From Ignelater luminosus (taxonomy: Eukaryota > Arthropoda > Insecta > Coleoptera > Elateridae): a stretch of DNA of 64,000 nucleotides. The stretch covers positions 12,882 through 76,881 of the forward strand of contig VTPC01090428.1 of assembly GCA_011009095.1 (NCBI GenBank), given 5' to 3'. The translations under genes and the position numbers were made by a program. Numbering within the stretch: position 1 is the first letter of the stretch; each line of letters begins with the position of its first letter. Positions 11,400 through 21,699 of this stretch are shown in pieces. The notes under the pieces were generated by a model. It did not search any database. It was not told where the DNA came from and saw nothing but the letters and a program-made list of their open reading frames with translations.

Positions 11400-14300
11400 A
11401 CGAAAGCCCTAAAGAGCCAAATGCAAATTTTTTTAACTGGAAATTTTCAAATGATAGGTAAAAATTTCCAAATGACAGTTAAAAATATCCAGATTACAAA
11501 TAGAAATTTTTAAATGGTACTGCAATTTTTCAAATGATAAACTAGAAATTCCCACTTGTCACGTGAAAATCTCAGTTTTCTGGAATTTTCTAGTTACCAT
11601 TTGGAAACTTTCTACTAGAGAATATTGGAAATTTCTAATTGTCATTTCCACCTATCTACAAAAGCCCCGAAGGGCCAATGTAAAATTTTTCTTTAACAGA
11701 GAATTTCCAACTGATAACTGGACAATTCCAGATGACAATTGAAAATCTCCAAATGACAACTTAAAATCTCTAGATGGTAGGTGGAAATAACTGAAAATTT
11801 CCAATATTTCCTAACAGGAAGTTTCCAAATGGTAACGGAAAATTTTCCTAAAACAACTAGAGGTTTTCAGATGACAACTTAAAATTATCAGATAACAAAT
11901 TAGATTTCCGTATGACAAGTGACAATTTCCAGTATTCATTAAACAATTATGCAGTTCCAATTTGAAAATTCCCATTTAAAAAGATTTTAGATTTCGTAAA
12001 TAAGTGAAAATGACAATTGGAAACGTGCAACATTTTCTAGTAACAATTTACAAATGATAATGAAGCTTCAAGAAAACCACTAGAATATTTCAGATAACTA
12101 TTGGAAATTACCTTTGAAAGCCCCGAAGGGCTAACGTAAATTTTCTTCTAACTGGAAATGCCAGGATAACAACTGCATATTCCCAATTTTCAGATGAAAC
12201 TGGAATTCTCCGGACAATAGGTGAAAATAACAATTAAAAATTTCCAATATTTTCTAAAAGGAAGTTCTCAAATAGTAATGGGAAATTTCCAGACAGCAAT
12301 TAGAAGTTGTCAGTTAACAACGGGAAATTCCTAAATAACTACTGGAATTTTTATATGACCAGTGGAGATTTCCAGTTATCATTTGCAAATTTACAGTTGC
12401 AGTTAGAAGACTTCCAGTTAAAGAAAATTTTACATTGGCCCTTCGAGGCTTTTTTGGATACGTGGAAATAATAATTGGAAGTTTCCAATATTCTTCAGTA
12501 GGAAGTTTTCAAATGATAACTGAAGGTTTCAAGAAAACAACTAGAAATTTTCAAATAAGAATTGGAAATTGCTTATAAAAGCCCCGAAGGGCCAATGTAA
12601 ATTTTGTTGTAACTAAAAATTTCTATATGACAACTGGAAATTAGCAACTGATAACTGGACATTTCCAAATGACAACTGGAAATCTCGAAATAATAGGAAC
12701 AACTGGAAATGTCCAATATTTTCTAATAGGAAGTTTCCAAAATGGAAACTAAAAAATTTCAGATAACAGCCTGAAGCTGTCAGATAAGAACGGAGAATTT
12801 CCAGATAACTGGAATCAACAAATAAAAACCGAAAACTGCTACATTTTCTTTTTCCTACAATTTCCAAATGACAATTGCCATTTAGAAATTTCCAGTTAAA
12901 AAAAATCTGCATTGACCATTTGGGGCTTTTGTATAGAATTCTCGGTTACTATCTGGAAGTTCCCACTTCTCCATTTAAAAATTTTCAGTGAAGAAAATCT
13001 TGTCCCTTCGGAGAGAGGGGCGGATTTCGTAGATAGGTGAAAATGACAACTGGGAATTTCTAACATTTTCTAGTAGGAAGTTTGCAAATGATAACTGAAA
13101 ATTTCCTGAAACCAACTAGAAGTTTTCAGATAACAACTGGAAACTACCTATTGGCCCCGAAGGGCTAATGTAAAAGTTTTTGTAACTGGATATTTCCAGA
13201 GGACAAGTGGAAATTAGCAACTGATAATTGGACATTTCCAAATGACAACTGGAAATCTCGAATGTTTCTAATAGGAAGTTTCCAAAATGATAACTAAAGG
13301 CAGATAACAGCCTGAAGCTGTCAAATAAAAACGGGGAATTTTCAGATATCATCTGGAAGTTTCATATGGCACGTAAAGATCTCCAGTTATCATTTTGAAA
13401 TTTGGAATTGCCATTTGGAAGTTTCTACAAAACCCAAGAAGAGCCAATAAAACATGTTTTTTTAATGGAAATTTCCAGATGACAACTGAATATTTCCAAA
13501 TGAAAACCGGAAGCTCCTACACTTTCTTTTTCCTAAAATTTCTAAATGGAAATTGCAATTTTCTAGTTGTCAACTAGAAATCTCCAGTTGGCAAGAATTC
13601 TTCATTGCCCTTTGGGGCTTTCGCAAGTTTCATAAATTCAGTTGTCATCTGGAAATTTTAACTTATTATCTGGAGATTACAGTTCTCATCTGGAAATTTT
13701 TAGTTGTTATCTAAAAACTTTTAATTGTTATTTATAAATTCAGTTTCAAGCCAGGAAAAAGTAAAAATAGAAATTTTCAGTTTTCATTTGAAAATTTCGA
13801 GTTGTCATCTGAAAATCTCCAGTTAAAAGAAAACCTACATTGGCCTTCGGGGTTTTGGTAGGTAATCTCCAGTTGCTATCTGGAAACTCCCAGTTATCAA
13901 TTGAAAATTTCCTCTTTCCATCTGGAAACTGACAGTTAAAAAATTTTTTATTAGACGTTTGGAGCTTTCGTAAATAGCTGGAAATGAAAATTAGAAATTT
14001 TCAATACTTTCTAGTAAAAAGTTTCCAAATGCTAACTAAAAGTTTTCAAATAAGAACTGAAACGAAAGCCCCGAAGGGCCAATGTAAATTTTTCTTGAAC
14101 TGGGAATGTCTAGATTGACTGAAAATCTTTAAATGACAACTGGAAATCTTCAAATAATAGGTGGAAATAACAACTGAAAAAGTATAATATTTTCTAATAG
14201 GAAGTTTCGAAATGGCAACTGGAAATTTCCAGATAACAACTAGAAGTTGTCAGACAAGAACGGGGCCTTTTCAGATAACAACTAGAATTTCCATATGACA

Positions 14301-14705
14301 AGTGAAAATTTTCAGTTATCATTTAGAAATTTGCAGTTGCCATTTAGAAATTTCTATAAATATCATGAAGAGCCAATGAAGACTTTTTCAACTGGAAATT
14401 CTCAGATGACAACTGAATATTTCCTAATAAAAACTGGAAATTTCTACATTTTCTTTATCATGAGATTTCCAAATGGCACTTACTATTTTTTAGTTGTCAT
14501 CTGGAAATTCCCAATTATCAAGTAGAAATTTTTGTTAGCCCTTCAGTGCTTTCGCACTTATAATCTGGAGATTTCTGGCATTTAGAGATTTTCAATTGCT
14601 ATCTGGAAAGGTTATCAGTTATCAGTTAGAAACTTCTACTTGGCAATCGAAAATTACCAGTTAAGAAATATTTTACATTGGCCCTTCAGGGCTTTTGTAC
14701 AAGTC
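11400..14705 (+). repeat. Satellite B array, left block: tandem fold-back units
   Basis: The array has two levels. At the small scale it is built of roughly 20-22-bp words of the type CTGGAAATTTCCAGTTGTCA in both senses, many centred on the palindrome GGAAATTTCC. At the larger scale each unit starts with AAAGCCCCGAAGGGCCAATG plus a T-rich run and TAACTGGAAAT, and ends with its reverse complement (CCAGTTA, A-rich run, CATTGGCCCTTCGGGGCTTT). Clear units are 12116-12452 and 12576-12936, each an inverted repeat of about 340-360 bp. A spacer of about 125 bp includes a conserved TTTCTAATAGGAAGTTTCC-type word. Spacing of left arms is often near 460 bp. The short open frames here are repeat artefacts. 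Confidence 0.9.
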
Positions 14706-14790
14706 AATTTTCTGAAGTGTGGGAAGTTTCCTGCAAGTGAGTGCATACTCACGGTACAGTCAATGACTCATTGCAGATACTTGATCTGAC
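14706..14790 (+). repeat. Conserved right boundary of satellite B
   Basis: The sequence after the last CTTCAGGGCTTTTGTACAAG (AAGTCAATTTTC, then a GTGAGTG word and ACAGTCAATGACTCA) is matched by 63560-63630 after the right satellite B array. The two arrays therefore end at the same sequence, arguing that they are copies of one composite block rather than independent amplifications. Confidence 0.75.
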
Positions 14791-14869
14791 CAATAACATA
14801 GGGTAGACAGTCATGATGCGGCGAACGGCTCTCCGGCCTCTAAATTCCGGATGGTGGCGTCCAGCTCAA

Positions 14870-16275
14870 CATCTCAAAATTCTGAAGATCTCGCCGTTTA
14901 AATTCAATTATCTTAGTTTTTATTACCTACAGGTTTTTTTCGTTTGACAGCAAGCAAGGAAGATCCACCTTCAGCAGCCTCTTATCTAGAAAGTCATAGA
15001 ATTTGAAACTGTCATCAAGTGTTACGAAAGGAGTTGACTTACAAGGGAAAAGCCGTCAAAATCAGTGAGGATATTCTTGAGCTCCAAGGATCTCAGCGTA
15101 AAAACTCAACGATCTTAGTCTTTATTACCTACAGGTTTGTGTTTCGTTTGATAGCAAACAAGAAATATCCACCTGCAGCAGTCTCTTATCTAAAAAGTTA
15201 CAAAAGTCGACATTGTCATCAAGTATTATGAAAGAAGTTGACTTATAAGGGAAAAGCCGTCAAGATTGATCAAGATATTTTTGAGTTCTAACAATCTCAG
15301 CGTAGAAATTCAACGATCTTAGTTTCTTATTACCTACAGAGTTATTTTACCTGTGTCAAAAAACGAGAACAATCTACCTGTAGCAGTCTCCTATCTAAGA
15401 AATCATCGAAGTTACAACTGCCATCAGTTATTATGAAAGAGCGAATAAGAAAGAAGAAAAAGCATCAAAATCAATCAAGACGTTTGTAATTTTTAAAGAT
15501 ATCGTTTAGACTCCACGATCTTAGTCTTACATTAAATACAAGGTTACCTTGCCTTTGATAAGAAACGAGAATAATCCACCGGCAGTAATTTGGCAGCTGG
15601 AAAATAATCGAATTTGGAATTGTCATCAAATGTTTTGAATTATAGGGGAAAAGCCCTTAAATGGTTCAAGATGTTTTCGAGTTTTAACGCTCTCAGTGTA
15701 AGAACTCACCGATCTTAGTTTTCTTATCTGCAGGGTTATCCTTATCTTTGCCATAAAGTGAAAGCTATCTACCCGTTGCAGTTTGCTAGCTAAGAAATCA
15801 TTAAAGTTGGAACTGCCAACAAGGGTTAATTTATATGGAAAAGGCCGTCAAAGTTTTCCAAATGTTTCCAAGGTTTAATTATCTCACCATCTAAGTTTCT
15901 CTTTACCTAGAGAATTATCTTACCTTTGATGGGAAACAAGAATGGCCCGCCCGCAACAGTTTCTGAGCTAGAAAGTAATCGAAGTGAAATTAGTAAAAAG
16001 TTGACTTGTAGGGGAAAAGCCGTAAAAATCGGTCGAAGTATTTCCGAGTTCTAGCGATCTCAGCTTAAAAACTCAATAATGTTAGTTTCTTATCGCCTAC
16101 TGGGAGACCTTACCTTTAACAGCAAACAAGAGTCATCCAGTCGCGGCAGTCTTACAACTAGAAAATCATCAGAGTTGAAAATGTCACCAAGTATTAAAAG
16201 GTCGGCCAATAAGGGAAAAACCATCAAATTCTGTCAAAGTCTGTCTTTTATCATTCAAACTCAACGATTGTAGTT
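14870..16275 (+). repeat. Satellite A array, middle block
   Basis: About seven diverged tandem units of the same family as 9870-10990. The landmark CTCAACGATCTTAGT(T/C) recurs near 15100, 15310, 15515, 15710 and in weaker form to 16085, giving spacings of about 190-205 bp. GGGAAAAGCCGTCAA and TAGCAGTCTC-type words lie in the same relative positions. The orientation matches the left block, so satellite B sits between two satellite A blocks. Confidence 0.85.
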
Positions 16276-16284
16276 AGAAAACAA

Positions 16285-16332
16285 AAAAGAGAGAAAGAGA
16301 GAGAGAGAGAGAGATAGAGAGAAAGAGAGACT
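16285..16332 (+). repeat. GA-rich microsatellite
   Basis: An imperfect (GA)n run at the end of the middle satellite A block, interrupted by AAAG and TAG triplets. Confidence 0.9.
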
Positions 16333-16789
16333 TTTTAAGGCACAAAGAAATTAAATATTGCAGGTGTACGGATATCTAGTTAATCTGATTAATTAATACT
16401 GAATGTTTTTGTAATGTTGCAGCAAATTTGGTCAAAAGTAAACCTTTTTAAATGACCACAACTTTGTCCTCACTGTATATCTAGTGTTTTAAGTATTAAA
16501 TGTAATTTTTGCTTCGAATTAGAAAAACCTTACAATTAATAATTGAATAACACAAATAAAAAAGGGCTGATATTGCAGAGAATGTATAAAACTGAAAGTT
16601 ATATGAATTATTAATTAAGTGACAACAATAGCGCGGCTAAAATAGAAAAGTCGGTTAAGTGGTGGATAAAATTGATATGAAACACTTTGGGTTTATTGTG
16701 AAAAAAATATTTTTGTTATTTTTAGATATTTCGATTTATTATGAATAAATATTTTTTAATCCGTGTCGTTATCGTATTGTAGTGTAGAG

Positions 16790-17185
16790 GAATGTTAAGG
16801 GCGTAACTTAATCTGAATGACATTTAGCTTCCTCAAGAAGGTTATTGGAAGGCGCAGCCAGTGTCGTAATCGTATTGTAGTTCTTTTAATAGAATTAATG
16901 AAAAACAAGGCTCTATGTCTTAAGAAGGTTAATACTGATTTCCAAAAAATATATAAAAGTTAATGAAGAGCCAAGATCGTTGGTTGCAGGGCTAGTGAAG
17001 GGATGGTTTTTAGATATTACCGACACCGCCAATAAGTCTTTTGTTGTTTTGTCAGGCATCGTCTCAGAAACAGCCATCGCATTTAGCTTCGTCAAGAAGC
17101 CTGATTGTGGCCAAAGTTGGAACGTAGTCCGAGCCGTCATCATATTTAGCTTTGGTCAAGAAGGTGAATGGACGAAAAACCCTGT
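16790..17185 (+). repeat. Satellite D, small isolated patch
   Basis: Words of the family seen in bulk at 49.9-53.05 kb appear here in the same orientation: CAAGAAGGTTATTGGAAGG, TTAAGAAGGTTAATA, TTGTGGCCAAAGTTGG and AGTCCGAGCCGT, ending CAAGAAGGTGAATGG. The copies are few and more diverged than in the main arrays. A 94-residue open frame across the patch (16980-17264) has no recognisable domain, and I do not call it a gene. Confidence 0.7.
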
Positions 17186-17199
17186 TAAATGTTCAAGGA

Positions 17200-19590
17200 A
17201 CCCTCTGGAATCTTATTTCAATTTACTAGCTAAAAGAAAAACAGAGAAATTAGAGGGAGTTTAGTATTAATTGTTAAATCTTTCAGATATCTTAAATTTA
17301 TTATGCTAGAAAAGTTTTAGACTGCAACTTCTACTAGATATAAAAGGTTTGCAAATGGTAACAAAAAACGAAACGCGACCAAAGTAACAGCAGGCAGCAA
17401 AAAATATACTTCTTAGCTTTTTTGCTAGTTCGCTGCTCTCAGGACTTATTCAACAAATGTAGATATCCAACAGTCTTCTTAAGATTAATTTAAGTGGCTG
17501 TTAACAGATTGCGCCTTGTTGCAAACTATAAGCCAAGTGCAAAGGTGCTTAAAGGTAAGTTCATAAAACACCACCATCAACTTGTGAACTGCGAAAACAA
17601 TGCTTAATGTGTTTAGATGTATTACAATCTCCATTCTAGTTCTAAAACGTAATTTTAAAGTTTTTAACAATATGATTATGAAAGGTTCTGATGTATTGTC
17701 GGGACAAACTTAGTATATCGGTGGGCTAAGTGCTGCCTCGACGTGAAGTCAGCAATTGATGCCCAAATCAAACTCATTGTATTTAAGAAGTCTCTTGTCA
17801 CTTTAACAGTTTTTTATAAGTTCGTAAACGTTCCTTAACAATTAAATGCTTTCATTATGTAGATTCCTTTTTTCTTTCTTTTTTCTCTAAGGTTCATTTA
17901 TTATTTATTTCCAGAAAATATAAAACTATTTTATTTGCTAAATTGACGTTTTTTTTTGTTCAAATAACTCGAGACAGTTTTAAAGCGCTTTTTATTCTTC
18001 TAATTTGTACTCTAAAAATGTAGAAAAAAGTAGTAAGAATTATGAGCAGTCTTGGCCCCCGAGAACCTTGTAGAGATATTTTTAAGGGATTGAACTTAAT
18101 GACTGCAGTAAATATTTTTGTATGAAAGCTGGCTGTTCGTTTTTATTAATAGAAGCAAGGGGTGGGTAATACTAAAAGATAATGGTAATTTATTTACTAA
18201 GCCACATGTGTTTGCCCTAATTTTAAGATTTTTAAAGGTTAAGTAACCGTGAAATTAAAAGTTTTACTGTTATTATATACTATAAAACTAATTTATATGA
18301 AACTAAGCATTTTTCCTTATTAAAATTCCCATTCGGCACGCTTTATTTGTAAAATTAGCGCTTGAATAAAATTGCCTCTAGTAACATAAATAACCATGCG
18401 TTTCATTTATCAAACTCTTGTTATATTGTGAAAGCGATAATTAGTCAACAGTTATAAAATATTAACATGAAAAATATATTAAAAATGAATGCGCACCATT
18501 TGTAATCATTAAAGTGTGATTGAATATTAATTGTGTTGCTTGATGTATAACATGCTTTAAATAATTTCTCCATCTAATAATGGGGGAAAACAAGATGCAT
18601 ATATTTGATTAAACGCTATTAACCAAACATTTTAAGCAATTACGGTTTTATTAAATTCCGATCATATAGCTAATTAATGGTTAGTTTCATTATGTAAGTG
18701 TGTTTACCAAGCAAAATGTGAGTCGATAGAGAAATTTGATAAAAGTCCAAAACCTAACGACAACTACACTATTGTTTGTGTACCAAACAAAATAAACCAT
18801 CAAGACGTAAACGTATTTGTAGCTATCTCATCATTAACAAAATGAATTTTTTACATTATTACACTTTTATATTGAAAGATAGATAAAAAAACTATCACAG
18901 TAAAATTAATTTAAGAGAATCTAAGTTTGTAACCGTAATCATACGTTTTAGTACACATTTAAAATAATTAATATTTGACTTAAAGATATCTGCGAGTATC
19001 GTCAGAACCCTTAATGGTTCTAGAATTCTATAGTAGTGGCATCTAGCGGTTAAACGTGAAAGTAGAATTTATTTGATTTTTTTAAGATTATGTTGAGGTA
19101 AGAACTATGAATGCCTGATTCTAGCAATAAAGAAAGAATTGATCGACAATGAGAGCAAAAGACGATTACAGGAATCCGTTTGGGAACATGACATTGTTGG
19201 CCCACGTTGGGCGCCGAAGAGTCTATAACGGTAAAGACTGGAGAAAGAGGCCCTAAAGGTACCGTTCAGATTTAAACGTGCTCACAGCTGCTCTAATCAG
19301 AGACGAGCGTGGTAACTTTTTGGCTCAACTAGTCTAAATTACAAAATCGGCTAATAATAACAAAATTAGTAAAGGCGCCAGTGTCTTGAGAATCTAGCGA
19401 TAAACTTTAAAGCCTGGACTTTATACTCAAACTTTGAATACCCAAGATAATTAGGTACATCGCGTTTGCTAACTAATGGTAGAGGATTCCTGCGGCAATC
19501 ACAAAACGTTGCAGAACAAGGCTGGGATCTAACTGCGTATGCTCTACCTTCACTGTTAACAACACAATTTGCATGGCAAACAGTAATAAT
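17200..19590. other. Mostly unique AT-rich DNA
   Basis: No coding family recognised. The only notable word is a GGCGCCCAACGTGGGCC string on the minus strand at 19199-19215, which looks like a retroelement primer-binding site but is isolated. Confidence 0.5.
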
Positions 19591-19599
19591 TTATCATTC

Positions 19600-19830
19600 A
19601 AAATCTCGAATAAAAGTTCACAAGACTGCCCTTTGGTTTGCATAACGCATCCGCTACTTGGCGGCACTTTATTGATTGCGTTCCAGGATCAGAATCGGAG
19701 CCCTATGTTTTTATCTACTTACACGATGCCATCTCAAACTTCTCAATGAAGTTCTGGAAAAAGCAAATTTGTCTTGCTCAGATTTATGTCTTCTGCAGCA
19801 GATCGAATGATATGTTATCTTAGCCGCTTG
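19600..19830 (+). pseudogene. Ty3/gypsy reverse transcriptase fragment
   Basis: Reading from about 19612 gives KFTRLPFGLHNASATWRHFI and then EPYVFIYLHDAI. This is the conserved RT stretch (PFGLxNAPATFQRFID, then the catalytic box). The usual YLDD is YLHD here, so one catalytic Asp is lost, and a 1-nt frame change separates the upstream LPFGL from the following frame starting near 19638. Coding similarity fades after 19830. It is the left part of a gypsy pol whose RNase H piece reappears at about 21605, with a LINE ORF1 in between. Confidence 0.75.
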
Positions 19831-20082
19831 TTGAACAAGGCTGTACTTTAGACAATTAAAAACTTGCGTTCTTATTTAAAAGGAATTCGTTTTCATCTTT
19901 CTCTTTGTTTTAACTTTTTAACCTAGTTATAGAAACTCTACCTTCCATGACCTGTTCTGATGACTTGGTAGGATGCTTGAGTGTGGGGCTAGATAGCTGC
20001 GCGCGGTTTGTTAATTGTCTGAGTAGAGTTTGCTTAGGTTAAAGTGTCAAAGTTTGTGGAAGTAATAGTCACGTTTTTGTGT

Positions 20083-21372
20083 TTATTTAAGAGAATTTAG
20101 GAGGTCGGGAAGTAATTGTAAGAATGCGGTTGAAATGTCTTTTTTGTTAATGGCGTCTATGGCTAGGGTTAGTAATTGTTGAAGAAGTTGTGGGTTGGTG
20201 GTGTAAGGGGCATTGCCCAGTAGTTGATGTAGGACTGCTGGGTTTTCGTTGGGGGTTATCTGTTGAGTAGTTGTTGTGGGTCTTGGAGCTGGAATTTGTG
20301 ATTGTAGTACAGTGGAGTAAGTTTTTCAAGTGGTACGTTGAGGATTGGGGAAGACTGTGGGCTGGTAAGGTTGGTGGCAATATAGAACTGGTGGCCATAG
20401 ATTTTTCGGTGGCTAATTTGGGGAAGAAAGGTTAGCCACGATAGTTGGCTGGGTGGCTGCCTTTGCAGTTAGCACATATCGCTGGTTGGTTTTTTGGTTT
20501 GTGGAATTCCGTGGTATGGTGGCCGTCTCCGCATTTTACACAGCGAGATGCAGACTGGCAACCACGCTGTGCATGCCGGAAACCTTGTCATTGGTGGCAT
20601 TGAGGGGCGGAGTCGCGTTTCGCTCGAGGAGTTTCTGTTTTGACTGTTAAGAAGAACACATTTCATATTCCAAATATCTTTGTAGTTTCCTGTTCGAGTA
20701 AGGAGGACAAGTACTAGGGAGATAGGTCGTCTGTCTTTTCCTACGTGCAAGCGGGTGACACGCTGTACGGGAAAGTCTTGCGCCCGTAAATCGGCTGCGA
20801 TGTCATCAGTGGCGAGATCTTCTGGGATACCTCTGAGTACCACACGTAGGGTGTTTGTCTTCTTTTAGTTGATAGGTATAGAAGGATACCTGGACGTCGT
20901 CGAGGTAGTCCTCCACGCTGACGCCGTCAGGGAGGTTTTTTGCTTTTGAAAAGTTTATTTTGAGTCGACTGAACTCGCTGGATAATGTAATCCATTTGTT
21001 CTTCTCCGTAATTATTATGGGAGGTATTTTGGATTTTGTGACAGTAGTAAGGATATCAAGTTCGGGGTTGGCATCATCCATAGTTTCATTTTCAAGAATT
21101 TCGAATCTATTGGTGGTTTCAATTTTGGGAGGGTCGCTTCTGATGGAGTCTCGTTGTGTTCTTTTTTTTTGAATTTTTACGTGAAACAGGGGTTCATTCG
21201 ATTTGGGATTTGAAATGTCAGAATTTTGGGTAATGTTTTTATTTATTTGGGGGCTTAGTAGATCTACTTTTGTATTGATTTGTGGGCCATATTTCTTCAT
21301 TCCGTACTCTATGAGGTGGAATTCTTGTAATTCAGCTTCTTCCATTTCTTCAATTTTTCGTGACATTTTCAC
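20083..21372 (-). pseudogene. Jockey-like LINE ORF1 (gag-like nucleic-acid-binding protein), frameshifted
   Basis: The minus-strand start is at 21372. The first 188-residue frame (to 20806) has an acidic N-terminus and ends near SFYTYQLKEDK. After a frame change the pre-C2HC block follows: VVLRGIPEDLATDDIAADL, DFPVQRVTRLHVG and PISLVLVLLTRTGNYKDIW. Three C2HC knuckle remnants follow at about 20430-20600 (CH..[stop]..GFRHAQRGC, RCVKCGDGHHTTEFH, CANCKGSHPANYRG) with a stop in place of one Cys. A Ser/Thr/Pro-rich tail (20147-20398) then shifts frame and ends LLPDLLNSLK at a stop codon at 20083-20085. This is the layout of ORF1 in Jockey/X-element-type LINEs, which packages element RNA. ORF2 is not found downstream. 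Confidence 0.85.
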
Positions 21373-21600
21373 AACGCAAAGTGCAGTGCGTTTTTGACAG
21401 TTTCTTGAAATTTGAATTTTAGTTTTTTCTAAAATAAAAGTTTGTTAAAAGGATATAAGTTTTGGAAATAGGGGAGTCCCGAAGAAGACTGTTTGTAAAA
21501 ACACTTCACAGGTTTTTTATTTCGACGAGTAACTAATAAAAAAAGACTTTTTTCGGGGAGCTTACTTCAAGTTGACATTGACAGAACAAGTCACGACCAA
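21373..21600 (-). mobile_element. Probable 5' UTR of the Jockey-like LINE
   Basis: Non-coding sequence directly upstream of ORF1 on the minus strand, relatively rich in short GC words (AGTCTTCTTCGGGACTCCCC at about 21473-21492). It ends where + strand gypsy RNase H sequence resumes. The exact insertion edge is not resolved. Confidence 0.45.
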
Positions 21601-21604
21601 CAAC

Positions 21605-21690
21605 TGAATTCGTTTACAGGTCGTTACCGATCATCGTTCTCTGGTTTGGCTCAATAATCTTAGTACGAGCTTATTTGAACCACCCCTCTT
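21605..21690 (+). pseudogene. Ty3/gypsy RNase H fragment
   Basis: The frame reads QVVTDHRSLVWLNNLS at about 21617-21664, the conserved TDHxxLVWL block around the fourth RNase H catalytic Asp. Similarity is lost quickly on both sides. Its strand matches the RT fragment at 19600-19830, so both pieces most likely belong to one element split by the LINE between them. Confidence 0.75.
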
Positions 21691-21699
21691 TTTGTAAGG

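Noticed and set aside
12613..13352. Minus-strand open frames of 78-99 codons in satellite B
   Set aside because: The peptides are translations of the GGAAATTTCC-type subrepeat in different phases; similar frames appear on both strands throughout both B arrays.
16980..17264. 94-codon + strand frame
   Set aside because: It coincides with a satellite D patch, and the corresponding frames in the main D array are broken.
20453..21397. + strand open frames of 64-70 codons
   Set aside because: They are shadows of the minus-strand LINE ORF1.
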